Assembly: GCF_030010235.1 (NCBI RefSeq)
Contig: NZ_JASCRS010000003.1
Coordinates: forward strand, 1-64,000
Length of the DNA stretch: 64,000 nucleotides
Origin: Leucobacter sp. UT-8R-CII-1-4
Lineage (GTDB): Bacteria; Actinomycetota; Actinomycetes; Actinomycetales; Microbacteriaceae
Direction: 5' to 3'
Both the position numbers and the translations under genes were made by a program. The notes beneath the pieces were generated by a model, which saw only the letters and a list, made by a program, of their open reading frames with translations, was not told the origin of the DNA and did not search any database. Positions 46,035 through 55,621 of this stretch are shown here, one piece after another. Positions within the stretch are counted from its first letter, which is position 1, and the number at the start of each line of letters is the position of its first letter.

Positions 46035-46188
46035 GGTGGAACCTTTCATACGCCTTTGTATTTCGGAAAAATCCTGTCAGGTTCTGTCAACTTTAGCAAA
46101 CAAAATTTTACACACGGGTCATCTTTCCTCTATTTCCCGGCGTCACGCATGCAGTGCAACGCAACCTGCGCTCCGCTATGGTTAATTC
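46035..46188. promoter_or_regulatory. Divergent control region of the antiporter operon and XRE regulator
   Basis: A 154-base AT-rich gap with a direct repeat of CTGTCA (46075-46080 and 46084-46089, in CCTGTCAGGTTCTGTCAA). On the minus strand this reads TTGACA, a perfect -35 hexamer, though no good -10 follows at the right spacing. TATGGT before the XRE ATG could be its -10. Candidate binding site for the XRE-cupin protein; sites inferred. Confidence 0.35.
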
Positions 46189-46734
46189 ATGGTTAGCGAA
46201 ATTGGGAAAAACCTTCGCGATCTTCGCGCGGAGCAGGGTCTCTCGCTGCGCCAACTCTCAGCCGAAACCGGCCTATCCCCCACCCTGCTCAGCCAAGTCG
46301 AGCGCGGTATCGCAGAGCCAAGCCTAAAAACCCTTCGCGCGCTCTCCAGCGTGCTCGGCGAAGCATCATCATCGCTGTTTGCTGTCGAGAACCCAGTGCT
46401 CCTACACATCAGCCGACCCGGCGAACGCTCCCGCATCAGCACACCGGTTGGCAGCATCCAGTACGAACGCCTGACCCCAGGAAACGGCAACTTCGAAGTG
46501 CTCCGTGGCACTCTCGCACCAGGCGCATGGTCAAGCGAAACCGCCTGGTCGCACCAAGCGGTAGAGTGCGTTTTTGTCGACTCCGGCACCCTCGTGATCG
46601 AACTCGCTACAAAAACAATCGAAGTGCAGACAGGTGAATCTGTCACCTTCGCCTCGCAGCAAGCCCACCGCTACGGCAACAACAGCAGCGAAACAGTGAC
46701 CTTCGTGCTCACGGTAAGCCCACCAACTCCATAG
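46189..46734 (+). CDS. XRE-family regulator with cupin domain
   Basis: Regulator of 181 residues: N-terminal helix-turn-helix IGKNLRDLRAEQGLSLRQLSAETGLSPTLLSQVERGIAEPSLKTLRALS and a C-terminal cupin (EVLRGTLAPGAWSSETAWSHQAVECVFVDSGTLVIEL). Such proteins commonly control neighbouring amino acid or amine catabolic genes and sense the substrate via the cupin. Divergent from the antiporter operon. Confidence 0.9.
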   Translation: MVSEIGKNLRDLRAEQGLSLRQLSAETGLSPTLLSQVERGIAEPSLKTLRALSSVLGEASSSLFAVENPVLLHISRPGERSRISTPVGSIQYERLTPGNGNFEVLRGTLAPGAWSSETAWSHQAVECVFVDSGTLVIELATKTIEVQTGESVTFASQQAHRYGNNSSETVTFVLTVSPPTP

Positions 46735-46790
46735 TCAACAGCCAGCAGCCCGGCCGCCGACCTAGCTTCGCGCCGCCCGGCGACTGCCAG

Positions 46791-47720
46791 CTAGCTCGAA
46801 AAAGCCTCGTAAGCAGAAACCCGTTCAGCAACCTCCTGCATTGCGGCGAGCGCCACCCGCACCAACGGATGACCCGATGATCCGTTTCGTACCGCGGCAA
46901 ACACGCGACGAGTTGCGACGGGACCCGTCACCGGTCGCACCACGACACTGTTCAGGTTGATCCCCCGCAAAGCAGAACGCGGAATCAAAGCAACACCGGC
47001 CCCGGCCTGCACCAAAGCCACAACCGCGCGGAAATCATCTGAGTGATGCCGAAAATCTGGCTCGAACCCCGACTGCTCACACGCGTGCCACACCACCGAA
47101 TGCAGCGGGTTGCCCTGGTACGGGCCGATCCACACCTCTTCAGCGAGCTCAGCCAACGAAATCTCGGTAGCAGCAAGCGCGCGATGCTCAGCAGGCAACA
47201 CCACGTCAAACGGCTCAACATACAACGAATACCGTGTGAGCCTCGCATCATCTTCGCGGGGCGCACCGCGGTAATCGACCGCAAGCGCAATATCGAGTTC
47301 ACCGTCGAGCAGCAGCTGCAAAGCCGCGTCACCCTCGACATCGTTCACCCGAAACCGCACGCCCGGATGAGTTTCGCGCAACCGCGCACTGGCCGGGGCA
47401 AGCACCTCGGTGATGCCAGTCGCAAACCCAGCAACCACGACTTCACCAGCCTCGCCAGCAGCAAAAGCGGCAAGATCAGCCTCGGCCCGCTCCAACTGCA
47501 TCAACACTGCATCGGCGTGACGCAGCAACAACTCACCCGCACTCGTAAGCCGCACACCCTTGCCACTGCGGGTGAGCAATTGCTGACCCGTCTCTTGCTC
47601 AAGCGCATTCAGCTGCTGCGAAACCGCCGAGGGGGTGAGGTACAGCGCAGCTGCCGAAGCGGTCACCGTCTGATGGTCGGCGACCGCCCGAAGCACCCTG
47701 AGTCTGCGCGGATCAATCAC
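46791..47720 (-). CDS. LysR-family regulator
   Basis: Regulator of 309 residues with helix-turn-helix [51 protein letters not shown] and a LysR substrate domain. GTG start overlapping the kbl stop as GTGA, so it is translated with the threonine-degradation genes and may respond to threonine, glycine or aminoketobutyrate. This start is the only one in family register. Confidence 0.88.
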   Translation of the reverse strand: MIDPRRLRVLRAVADHQTVTASAAALYLTPSAVSQQLNALEQETGQQLLTRSGKGVRLTSAGELLLRHADAVLMQLERAEADLAAFAAGEAGEVVVAGFATGITEVLAPASARLRETHPGVRFRVNDVEGDAALQLLLDGELDIALAVDYRGAPREDDARLTRYSLYVEPFDVVLPAEHRALAATEISLAELAEEVWIGPYQGNPLHSVVWHACEQSGFEPDFRHHSDDFRAVVALVQAGAGVALIPRSALRGINLNSVVVRPVTGPVATRRVFAAVRNGSSGHPLVRVALAAMQEVAERVSAYEAFSS

Positions 47721-48910
47721 GATGCCATTATCGTTCGAACTTCTTTGAATGCGGCCACAGCCACACGGACATCTTCAATTGAATGAGCAGCAGACATCTG
47801 CACTCGAATGCGTGCCTCGCCCAGCGGAACCACCGGATACGAGAAGCCGATCACGTAAATACCGCGTTCGAGCAGCAACTCGGCCATGCGTGCCGCCTCG
47901 GCCGCATCACCAATCATGACCGGCACAATCGCGTGCTCGCCCGGCAAGATATCAAAACCCGCAGCCGCCATCTCCGAGCGGAACACCCCCGTGTTCTCGG
48001 CAAGACGATCACGCAAATCCGAGGCTGTTTCAAGAATGTCGAGCACCTTGAGCGAAGCGGCGGTAATCACAGGCGCAAGGGAATTCGAGAAAAGATAAGG
48101 CCGTGCACGCTGACGCAGCAGATCAACGATTTCCTGACGCGCTGCAACGTAACCACCCGATGCCCCACCGAGCGCCTTACCGAGTGTGCCGGTGATAATG
48201 TCAACACGGTCCATGACGCCATGCAGTTCTGGCGTGCCTCGACCCTCTGGCCCAACAAAACCAACCGCGTGCGAATCGTCGACCATCACCATCGCGTCAT
48301 ACTTTTCGGCAAGATCGCAAATCTCTTGCAGCGGCGCAATGTAGCCATCCATTGAGAACACGCCATCGGTGACGATCAAACGGCGGCGGGCACCCTTGGT
48401 CTGCTGCAACTGCGCCTCAAGATCAGCCATATCCCGGTTCGCGTAGCGGTAGCGGCTCGCCTTTGACAGTCGAATACCGTCAATGATCGAGGCGTGGTTC
48501 AGGGCATCAGAAATCACGGCATCCGAGGAATCAAGCAGCGTCTCAAACACGCCACCGTTCGCGTCAAAGCACGACGAGAAAAGCACTGCGTCTTCTTGAC
48601 CAACAAACGAGGCAAGGCGATCCTCGAGTTGCTTATGAATCTCTTGGGTACCGCAGATAAAACGTACCGATGCCAAGCCGTAACCCCACTGTTTCAGGGC
48701 ATCTTCGGCAGCGGCCACGACCTCGGCATTGTCGGCAAGTCCAAGATAGTTGTTTGCGCAGAAGTTCAGCACTGAGCTGTTCTCGCCGTCAGCAATGACT
48801 GAAACAAGCGCTCCCTGCGCCGAAGAAATCACACGTTCTGGCTTCAAGAGGCCGTCGTTTTTGATCTGGCTCAGAGTGGCGCGCAGGTCTTCTCGTACTG
48901 AGGTGAACAT
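47717..48910 (-). CDS. kbl: 2-amino-3-ketobutyrate CoA ligase (glycine C-acetyltransferase)
   Basis: PLP enzyme cleaving 2-amino-3-ketobutyrate with CoA into glycine and acetyl-CoA, 397 residues. [56 protein letters not shown] and the PLP-lysine motif [19 protein letters not shown] are diagnostic. Preceded by tdh after 48 bases. AAGGAACTC precedes the ATG. Confidence 0.95.
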   Translation of the reverse strand: MFTSVREDLRATLSQIKNDGLLKPERVISSAQGALVSVIADGENSSVLNFCANNYLGLADNAEVVAAAEDALKQWGYGLASVRFICGTQEIHKQLEDRLASFVGQEDAVLFSSCFDANGGVFETLLDSSDAVISDALNHASIIDGIRLSKASRYRYANRDMADLEAQLQQTKGARRRLIVTDGVFSMDGYIAPLQEICDLAEKYDAMVMVDDSHAVGFVGPEGRGTPELHGVMDRVDIITGTLGKALGGASGGYVAARQEIVDLLRQRARPYLFSNSLAPVITAASLKVLDILETASDLRDRLAENTGVFRSEMAAAGFDILPGEHAIVPVMIGDAAEAARMAELLLERGIYVIGFSYPVVPLGEARIRVQMSAAHSIEDVRVAVAAFKEVRTIMAS

Positions 48911-48958
48911 ATTTGGAGTTCCTTAATCAAGCGAGGTGAACAATGGGGAGGGAACCAG

Positions 48959-49987
48959 CTATGCGGTCCAGTCGAGCACGATCTTGCCACTGCTCGCACT
49001 CGCAGCTTCATCAAATGCCTGCTCAAAATCTTGTGCGGCATAGCGTCCAGTAATCACTGGGCTAAGGTCGAGGCCGCCCTGCACGAGCGTCGTCATGGCG
49101 TACCAGGTTTCGAACATTTCGCGGCCATAAATGCCCTTGATCGTGATCATCGAAGTCACCAATTTGGCCCAGTCAATAGCGAAATCTTCAGCCGGCAAAC
49201 CAAGCATCGCAATGCGACCGCCGTGCGCCATACTGTCGAGCATGCCTGTCATAGCGATCGGGCTGCCCGACATCTCCAGGCCAATGTCGAAACCCTCTTT
49301 CAGGCCAAGCGCTCTTTGGGCCTGCTCGAGTGAGGTTTTAGCGGTGTTTACCGCGAGCGTGACACCCATCGACTCGGCGAGTTCAAGCCGGGCATCACTG
49401 ATGTCGGTGATTACTGTGTTGCGCGCACCAGCATGCTTCGCCACCGCCGCCGCCATGATTCCGATTGGGCCAGCGCCCGTCACCAAGACGTCTTCGCCGA
49501 CGAGTGGGAACGACAGAGCCGAGTGCACCGCATTGCCGAAAGGATCAAAAATCGCGGCCACATCGAGTGGGATCGCGATGCGATGCACCCACACATTGCT
49601 AGCGGGCAAAGCGACGTATTCGGCAAACGCACCGTTGCGGCCAACGCCGAGGCCCACCGTAGCTGCGCAGAGGTGCCGCCGGCCCGCCATGCAATTGCGA
49701 CACTTGTTGCACACCAAATGTCCCTCGCCACTGACAAGGTCACCGACCGCAATGTCGGTCACATCGCGGCCAATCTCGACCACCTCACCCGAGAACTCGT
49801 GGCCGAGCACCAGAGGAGTCTTGATGGTTTGCTGTGCCCAACCGTCCCACTTACGAATGTGCAAATCAGTGCCGCAGATACCGGTACGCAGCACCTTGAT
49901 CAGCACCTCACTGTGGCCAATCTCAGGTTCTGCAACGTCTTCCAGCCACAGCCCCGGTTCGGCATGCTTTTTGACTAGCGCTTTCAA
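48959..49987 (-). CDS. tdh: L-threonine 3-dehydrogenase
   Basis: Zinc-dependent medium-chain dehydrogenase oxidising threonine to 2-amino-3-ketobutyrate with NAD+, 342 residues. [16 protein letters not shown] is the Tdh-specific segment, [12 protein letters not shown] the structural core, the four-cysteine zinc site is [18 protein letters not shown], and [20 protein letters not shown] the NAD fold. The TTG at 49987 gives normal Tdh length and the [14 protein letters not shown] start; the longer frame to 50089 lacks homology. Confidence 0.93.
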   Translation of the reverse strand: MKALVKKHAEPGLWLEDVAEPEIGHSEVLIKVLRTGICGTDLHIRKWDGWAQQTIKTPLVLGHEFSGEVVEIGRDVTDIAVGDLVSGEGHLVCNKCRNCMAGRRHLCAATVGLGVGRNGAFAEYVALPASNVWVHRIAIPLDVAAIFDPFGNAVHSALSFPLVGEDVLVTGAGPIGIMAAAVAKHAGARNTVITDISDARLELAESMGVTLAVNTAKTSLEQAQRALGLKEGFDIGLEMSGSPIAMTGMLDSMAHGGRIAMLGLPAEDFAIDWAKLVTSMITIKGIYGREMFETWYAMTTLVQGGLDLSPVITGRYAAQDFEQAFDEAASASSGKIVLDWTA

Positions 49988-50165
49988 TGTGGTTCCTATC
50001 CGACAAACAACTTCGCACCCCGTGCGTTGCCTACAGTTTGCCGAGCAAAAGCTCACTTGCGCCATCGAGCCTTTCTGAAACCCGACCACAGATTTTCTAC
50101 ACGTAACAATTGGGCGCTGGGCCGCACAAGGTGGCAGAATCCCTCAATCAGTTCCTGAAATAAGA

Positions 50166-50209
50166 CATCATCGCGAGCTATGCACGTTTGCGCACGGCCC
50201 GCGACGATG
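50166..50209 (-). terminator. Stem-loop after the FAH-family gene
   Basis: CATCATCGCG (50166-50175) and CGCGACGATG (50200-50209) form 10-base arms with one mismatch around a 24-base loop. On the minus strand the stem is followed by TCTTATTT. It lies 26 bases after the stop of the last gene of the 50-64 kb operon. The remaining gap to tdh (about 49988-50165) shows no gene. Confidence 0.5.
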
Positions 50210-50234
50210 GCTATTGAGTGTCTGCTCAGCGTCG

Positions 50235-51074
50235 TTACACGCAGCGTTGTTCCATGACACCGAGGCCGGAAATCCTGGAAGTTACAACTTGCCCCTGCCG
50301 CAAATAGCGCGGGGGCGTTTGTCCAAATCCAACCCCCGGCGGTGTACCGGTGAAAATCACGTCCCCGGGTCGCAGTTCAACAATCGCAGAAAGCTTCTCC
50401 ACTAGATCAGGTATCGGAAACACCATGTCTGAAACTGTGGCACTCTGCACACGCTCTCCGTCAATCAGGCACTCAATCACCGGATCGCTCTGTGCCAGAA
50501 ACTCTTCTGGGCTCACGAGCACCGGGCCGATGGGACCAAAGCCTGCAAATGATTTTCCGAGGGAGAACTGTGCGGGTTGCCCTCGAAATTGAGCGTCTCG
50601 ATCTGAATAGTCTTGGCCAATTGCGAGCCCCGCAATATGCTGCCAAGCATCCTCAGCTGAGATGTTTCTTCCGCCGACTCCGACGATTGCCACCAGCTCA
50701 ACTTCCCAGTCGACAGTGCCACTGGTCAACGTGAGTTCAGAGAACGGCCCCACAATCGATGAAGCAAACTTTGTGAACACAATTGGATACTCAGGAACCT
50801 GGAATCCGGACTCTGCCGCGTGATCCACATAGTTAAGACCCACAGCTAGAACCTGACTTGGAGCCGGAGAAACAGCGCCCAGATCTCGTCGATCCACTAG
50901 ATCAACTTCACGATTGGGGGCGTCGAATGCCTTGGCCCACTCAGCAAACTCCGACCAGCTGAAATAAAGCGAATCGAGCTCCGCCGGGAATCTCCCATTA
51001 CTCGATTCGGCTACATCAATCTCGCCGCGCTTACTGAAAAGAGTCGCCCGACCGTTTCGGTTGATCAGCTTCAC
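50235..51074 (-). CDS. Fumarylacetoacetate-hydrolase-family enzyme (second copy)
   Basis: FAH-fold enzyme of 279 residues, acting on C-C bonds or as a decarboxylase/hydratase of keto acids. Metal-ligand motif DWEVELVAIVG with the two acidic residues, GLNYVDHAAESG, the QDYSDRDAQF segment and TGTPPGVGFGQ are visible. GTG start overlapping the RidA stop by one base (TAGTG). A paralogue lies at 58273; the two are probably not redundant because their lid regions differ. Confidence 0.85.
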   Translation of the reverse strand: MKLINRNGRATLFSKRGEIDVAESSNGRFPAELDSLYFSWSEFAEWAKAFDAPNREVDLVDRRDLGAVSPAPSQVLAVGLNYVDHAAESGFQVPEYPIVFTKFASSIVGPFSELTLTSGTVDWEVELVAIVGVGGRNISAEDAWQHIAGLAIGQDYSDRDAQFRGQPAQFSLGKSFAGFGPIGPVLVSPEEFLAQSDPVIECLIDGERVQSATVSDMVFPIPDLVEKLSAIVELRPGDVIFTGTPPGVGFGQTPPRYLRQGQVVTSRISGLGVMEQRCV

Positions 51075-51466
51075 TACTGACTCACCGGTACTGCAACAAT
51101 CGCGTCTATCTCCACATCAAACCCACGCAATTGCACCTCAATTGTGGTTCGGGCAGGATACGGCTCGCTCAAGAACTCCTTTGCAATCTCATTAAACTCC
51201 GCAAAGTCGTCGAGATTGCGTAGGTAGACGCCATAGCGCACTGCGTGCTGCAAGCTGCTACCCGCAGCATTCGCGACAGCCTCAAGGTTGCGAAAGGTCG
51301 CTCTCACTTGGTCGGCAAAAGTCTCACCGATTCGCGCACCGGAGGCGTCAAACGGTCCCTGCCCCGCGAGAAAAGCAAACCCCGAGCTTACGACTCCTGG
51401 CGAGTAGGGGCCGGCGGGAGGAGGAGCATACGGTGTCGAGATTGATTTCACCATGGCACTAGTCAT
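51074..51466 (-). CDS. RidA-family imine/enamine deaminase
   Basis: RidA protein of 130 residues, hydrolysing reactive enamines/imines such as 2-aminoacrylate. FAFLAGQGPFDA, EAVANAAGSSLQHAVR, and YPARTTIEVQ with the catalytic arginine are family motifs. The ATG at 51466 is preferred (another is at 51454). It directly follows the PLP enzyme whose dehydratase-type product would need RidA, which supports a dehydratase or ammonia-lyase reaction there. Confidence 0.87.
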   Translation of the reverse strand: MTSAMVKSISTPYAPPPAGPYSPGVVSSGFAFLAGQGPFDASGARIGETFADQVRATFRNLEAVANAAGSSLQHAVRYGVYLRNLDDFAEFNEIAKEFLSEPYPARTTIEVQLRGFDVEIDAIVAVPVSQ

Positions 51467-51508
51467 TCTTAGTTTCCGTTCTTTAGATCTATGGGCAAAC
51501 AAAACAAA

Positions 51509-52606
51509 TCAGTGTCGGCCAAGCACGGGCCATTCGGCAACGACAACTTCGTTGTGCACCAGAAAAACCCGTGAATGCATATTGCTTAAACCGCAAGCAT
51601 GGTTGGGTCGAATCCGAATCACGTCGCCCACTGAGAGGCCCTCGCTTCCGTGAAGAAACCCATGCTCTTCGTGACCCATAGAGACGATTCCACCGCTAGC
51701 TGAAACGACTGTTCCGATACGGCCGTCACCGTGCATGCTGCCGTCGCTGCTCATCGCTTTGATTCCAGCGTCTATGAGAACCGGCTGCGCCCGTTCTACG
51801 CTAATCACTCTGCTGAGTACTGTCATTGCGGCGTCTTCAGGAGCAACGGTGCCGATCGACACCTGATTTTCGTCTCCGTAAACGTAAGTTCCAGGCCGTG
51901 CTTCCGTGACACCGCGAATCAGGGGCGCCGACCTTACTCCAGCGGTCGATCCAACCGAAACACTCTCCACCTCCACACCAGCTGCGCGGATCGCCTCTGC
52001 GGTTTCAACCAAGAGCCGGGCCGCAGCCTCGCCCGTGCGCTGACGCAGTTCAGGGTCGGCGCCGACACCCTGCACATGACCTTCGTGCATAAATACGCCC
52101 TCGAACCGAACGCCGGCAAGTGCACTCATTTCCAGCGCCACTTGCACTGCTTGGTCAGGGTGTACTCCCGTTCGACGCACACCAGTATCAATTTCAAGGC
52201 GGACATCGATTTCTATGCCAGCGGCAGCCGCCGAGGTGGCGAGAGGTCGCAATGATTCAATCGAATCTGGCCCAACGATCAATCTCGTGCGTTTCGCTAC
52301 CTCTATTGCTGTCTGCACACGGTGCGGCCCGACCGGCGGATATGCCCAGAAAATATCCGGGTGGCCTGCTCCTGCCAACGCAAGAGCTTCCTCAGCTGTA
52401 GCAACGGTGTGCCCAATCGCGCCAGCAGCCAATTGCAGCTTTGCTACTTCATTTGTTTTACTCGTCTTCCAATGAGGCCGCAGAGCGACACCTAGACGGT
52501 TCGCATGTGCCGCCATTTCATCGATATTTCGATGAAGCACTTCTTGCTCAATCAGGACCGCTGGACTTGGCAACTCGTTAATGGTTGATCCAATGTATTG
52601 GCTCAT
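51509..52606 (-). CDS. D-threonine aldolase / D-serine dehydratase-like PLP enzyme
   Basis: Alanine-racemase-fold PLP enzyme, 365 residues. The PLP lysine is in VALRPHWKTSK near residue 47; PSPAVLIEQEVLHRNI is the family start; VRLEIDTGVRRTG and YVYGDENQ mid-body; the metal-binding His-Cys pair is in RIRPNHACGLSNMH. That pair is characteristic of D-threonine aldolase, D-serine ammonia-lyase and D-3-hydroxyaspartate enzymes. Acts on beta-hydroxy D-amino acids; which one is open. Coupled with RidA downstream. Confidence 0.86.
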   Translation of the reverse strand: MSQYIGSTINELPSPAVLIEQEVLHRNIDEMAAHANRLGVALRPHWKTSKTNEVAKLQLAAGAIGHTVATAEEALALAGAGHPDIFWAYPPVGPHRVQTAIEVAKRTRLIVGPDSIESLRPLATSAAAAGIEIDVRLEIDTGVRRTGVHPDQAVQVALEMSALAGVRFEGVFMHEGHVQGVGADPELRQRTGEAAARLLVETAEAIRAAGVEVESVSVGSTAGVRSAPLIRGVTEARPGTYVYGDENQVSIGTVAPEDAAMTVLSRVISVERAQPVLIDAGIKAMSSDGSMHGDGRIGTVVSASGGIVSMGHEEHGFLHGSEGLSVGDVIRIRPNHACGLSNMHSRVFLVHNEVVVAEWPVLGRH

Positions 52607-52627
52607 GACTCATGCACCTGTTCTCGA

Positions 52628-53665
52628 CTAGTTTGATTCCGTTTGCAACAGCGGGTAATGGCAAGCAACGGTCCTGTTGCTACCGCCGACATGCACAGGT
52701 TTCGGCACCTCGGATGCGCAACGATCAGTCGCCAACCAGCACCGGGTACGGAACCGGCAACCACTTGGAGGATTCGCAGCTGAGGGGAGATCACCCTTCA
52801 GCACAATTCGCTCACGAACCTCGGTTGGGCTATTGGGAGGCGTCGCGGAAGCGAGCGCAGCCGTATAGGGATGTGCCGGACGGTCGAGCACCTCATCGGC
52901 TGGGCCAGTCTCGATTACCTGCCCGAGGTACATCACTGCAATTCGATCAGCAACGTGCCTAATCACATCAAGATCGTGCGAAATCATGATGAACGCTCGC
53001 GAACTGGTGTTGCGCAGTTCCATCAGCAAATTCAGTACCTGCGCCTGTACTGAAACGTCAAGCGCCGAGACTGGCTCGTCAAGAATCAAGAGTTCCGGGT
53101 CAAGCGCAAGCGCACGAGCGATGCCGATTCGCTGTCGTTGGCCGCCAGAAAACTCGTGCGGATATCGCTGTAAAGCTTGCCGGGGCAGGCCTACCTGGTC
53201 GAGCAGCTCTGCAACTTTCTCGACACTTTTCTGCCCCTCCCATCGACCAAACGCCCGTAGTGGCTCAGCGATGATTTCCTGCACCGTCATTCGCGGATTC
53301 AGTGATGATTGAGGGTCTTGAAACACGAACTGGATCTTTTCACGCAGCTCTTGTTTCCTTGCGCGACCCGGTCGAGTGATGTCTTCGCCTCGGTATCGAA
53401 TAGTGCCACCGGTCGGTTCATTCAAGTGCACGATCGCTCGCCCAGTTGTACTCTTGCCGCAGCCTGACTCTCCGATGATGCCAAGAGTTTCTCGCTCGGA
53501 CACGCTCAGGTTGACGCCGTCTACCGCATAGATGGTACTTTTCCGCCCGAATGGGCTTGAGCTAGTGAAGTGCACCTCAAGGTTCTCGAGGCTCAAAACT
53601 TCTTGTGCAGAGGCAATCGCGCCATTCTCATCTCGCACGGCCTCTAAATTCACCCGCTCACTCAT
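52628..53665 (-). CDS. Oligopeptide/dipeptide ABC importer ATPase (OppF/DppF type)
   Basis: Second ATPase of the importer, 345 residues. Walker A GESGCGKS, Q-loop FVFQDPQSSLNPRM, signature FSGGQRQRIGIARAL, Walker B LLILDEPVSALD, and the oligo_HPY C-terminal extension with cysteines in GCRFRTRCWLATDRC and ACHYP. In actinobacterial relatives that cysteine set can hold an iron-sulfur cluster. The ATG at 53665 overlaps the preceding ATPase stop as ATGA; the longer frame to 53755 is non-homologous. Confidence 0.9.
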   Translation of the reverse strand: MSERVNLEAVRDENGAIASAQEVLSLENLEVHFTSSSPFGRKSTIYAVDGVNLSVSERETLGIIGESGCGKSTTGRAIVHLNEPTGGTIRYRGEDITRPGRARKQELREKIQFVFQDPQSSLNPRMTVQEIIAEPLRAFGRWEGQKSVEKVAELLDQVGLPRQALQRYPHEFSGGQRQRIGIARALALDPELLILDEPVSALDVSVQAQVLNLLMELRNTSSRAFIMISHDLDVIRHVADRIAVMYLGQVIETGPADEVLDRPAHPYTAALASATPPNSPTEVRERIVLKGDLPSAANPPSGCRFRTRCWLATDRCASEVPKPVHVGGSNRTVACHYPLLQTESN

Positions 53666-54675
53666 CTCATCACCTCGTGTCGTTCGTTGCGGTAGTGGCA
53701 GGCGCTCAGTCTTCCATCGGCTGACGCCTCGAGACTCGGTCGTTCCTTGTCGCATTTTTCACTTTTGAAGGGAGAGACGCATCGCGGCGCAAACGGGCAC
53801 CCGATTGGCAGCTCATCCATCGCAGGGGGACGTCCGGGAATCGTAACCAAATCCTCGCCGCGTGGAGTAGATCCTGGCCGACTACTGATGAGCGCAGCGG
53901 TGTATGGATGTCGGCTATCGTCAAATAGCTCGTGCGTGCCTGCGACTTCAAGTACACGGCCCGCGTACATCACAACCGCACGACTCGCGAATTGTGCAAT
54001 CAACCCGAGATCATGAGTAATGAGGGCGATGGCAACTCCGAGTTCATCACGAACCTTCACCAGCACATCAAGAACTTGGGCCTGAATTGTTGCGTCCAGA
54101 GCGGTAGTCGGCTCGTCAGCAATCACAACTTCCGGATCGTTGACCAACGCCATAGCAATCACTGCCCGCTGGCGCATACCACCGGACCACTGGTGTGGGT
54201 ACTGTTTTGCGCGGCGGGCCGCATCCGGCACGCCGACCAGCTCAAGCATTTCTATTGTTCGGAGACGAGCCTCGGCACGCGAAGCCTTGGGATGGTGAAT
54301 TCGATAGGCTTCATCGATTTGAGCGCCTACTTGCACCACCGGATCAAGCGTCGTCATGGGGTCCTGAAAAATCATGCCGATTCGGCGGCCTCGGATCTTT
54401 CGAAGTTCGCGAGGCGATAGTGCGCTGAGGTCAACCCCGTGAAAATCAAGCTGGCCCGAAACGATGTTTGCGCCTGGCGGCAAGAGGCGCATCAGAGTAA
54501 GAGCCGTCATGCTCTTTCCTGATCCGGATTCACCGACAATGCCAACTATTTCTCCAGGGGCGATGTCGAAGCTCACTCCGTCGAGTACTCTGACGTCACC
54601 ATTGGGAGTGGGTAGTTCTAGCACCAAATCTTGGATCGAAATGGCGGCATTTTTGACCGCGATTGCGTTCGTCAA
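53662..54675 (-). CDS. Oligopeptide/dipeptide ABC importer ATPase (OppD/DppD type)
   Basis: First ATPase of the importer, 337 residues. Walker A GESGSGKS, Q-loop MIFQDPMTTLDPVVQ, signature WSGGMRQRAVIAMAL, Walker B VVIADEPTTALD, and C-terminal cysteines GCPFAPRCVSPFKSEKC/ACHY. The TTG at 54675 with AGGTGAC five bases ahead is preferred; it starts just past the permease stop at 54680. A GTG at 54723 would overlap the permease by 44 bases. Confidence 0.88.
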   Translation of the reverse strand: MTNAIAVKNAAISIQDLVLELPTPNGDVRVLDGVSFDIAPGEIVGIVGESGSGKSMTALTLMRLLPPGANIVSGQLDFHGVDLSALSPRELRKIRGRRIGMIFQDPMTTLDPVVQVGAQIDEAYRIHHPKASRAEARLRTIEMLELVGVPDAARRAKQYPHQWSGGMRQRAVIAMALVNDPEVVIADEPTTALDATIQAQVLDVLVKVRDELGVAIALITHDLGLIAQFASRAVVMYAGRVLEVAGTHELFDDSRHPYTAALISSRPGSTPRGEDLVTIPGRPPAMDELPIGCPFAPRCVSPFKSEKCDKERPSLEASADGRLSACHYRNERHEVMR

Positions 54676-54679
54676 GTCG

Positions 54680-55621
54680 TCACCTGTTCTTTCGAGGGTC
54701 AATTGCGTCTCTGATCCCGTCACCGGCAGACATCGCCGAGAGCACAGTGAGAGCGATTACAGTGCCCGCTGGAATCCAAAGCCAAGGCATAGAGGAGAGC
54801 ACCGTAAGTGATTGCGCTTCTGTCAGCATGTTTCCCCAGCTGGACTGCGGTGGCTGCACCCCGGCACCGAGAAAACTCAATGCAGATTCAAGAAGCACTG
54901 CCTCAGCGACGAGGAGTGTGGCAGCCACGACGACAGGTGGCAGTACACCGGGCAGTAAATGCTTGCGGATCACAAACCAACTCTTTGACCCCAGCACTCC
55001 AGCTGCCTGCACGAACTCTTGTTCGCGCAAGCCCAGCACCACTCCTCGAGCGATACGTGCAGAGCCAGGCCACGAGAGCCCGGCAATTACGAGAATCAAA
55101 AGTGTCACATTGGGTCCGATAATTCCGGCCAATACAATAACCACCAGAATTGGTGGCACTGTCAGCATGATGTCAATCACACGACTAATAACCGCATCGA
55201 TTGCTCCGCCGTACCAACCTGCAATCACACCAAGCAAGGTGCCGGTGGTCACGGCAAGGAATGCTGCCAGAAAGCCGACGGCAAGTGATACTCGCCCTCC
55301 GCTCAGCAGACGGCTGAGCACGTCGCGCCCGGTCGAGTCGGTCCCTAGCCAGTGCTCTGCTGAAGGAGGCTGACGAATTGCACCGAGGTCAATTGCATCT
55401 GGCGCGAACGGACTAATGAATGGTGCAAAAACGCTCGCAAGGGTGATGATCGCGAGTACTGCAAGTCCTATGACTGCAGGTGGATTTCGTAGGAACCTGC
55501 GCACTGCGAGCCGGTTCGGCGAAAGCTCCCGCCTTTTTGCGTCATTTTCCACGTCGACCGTAGTCACGACAGTGGTCTTTGGTGGGTGCACCACCCGCGG
55601 TTCGCTCACTGGCTCATTCAT
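54680..55621 (-). CDS. Peptide ABC importer permease (OppC/DppC type)
   Basis: Membrane subunit, 313 residues, six helices. N-terminal LAVRRFLRNPPAVIGLAVLAII and the OppC consensus HWLGTDSTGRDVLSRLLSGGRVSLAVG; EAA-like loop region EFVQAAGVLGSKSWFVIRKHLLPGVLP; SALSFLGAGVQPPQSSWGNML. Start overlaps the DppB-type gene as ATGA. Confidence 0.92.
   Translation of the reverse strand: MNEPVSEPRVVHPPKTTVVTTVDVENDAKRRELSPNRLAVRRFLRNPPAVIGLAVLAIITLASVFAPFISPFAPDAIDLGAIRQPPSAEHWLGTDSTGRDVLSRLLSGGRVSLAVGFLAAFLAVTTGTLLGVIAGWYGGAIDAVISRVIDIMLTVPPILVVIVLAGIIGPNVTLLILVIAGLSWPGSARIARGVVLGLREQEFVQAAGVLGSKSWFVIRKHLLPGVLPPVVVAATLLVAEAVLLESALSFLGAGVQPPQSSWGNMLTEAQSLTVLSSMPWLWIPAGTVIALTVLSAMSAGDGIRDAIDPRKNR

Noticed and set aside
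49131-50078. 315-codon plus-strand frame opposite tdh.
   Set aside because: Serine/proline-rich shadow of a well-supported Tdh coding sequence.
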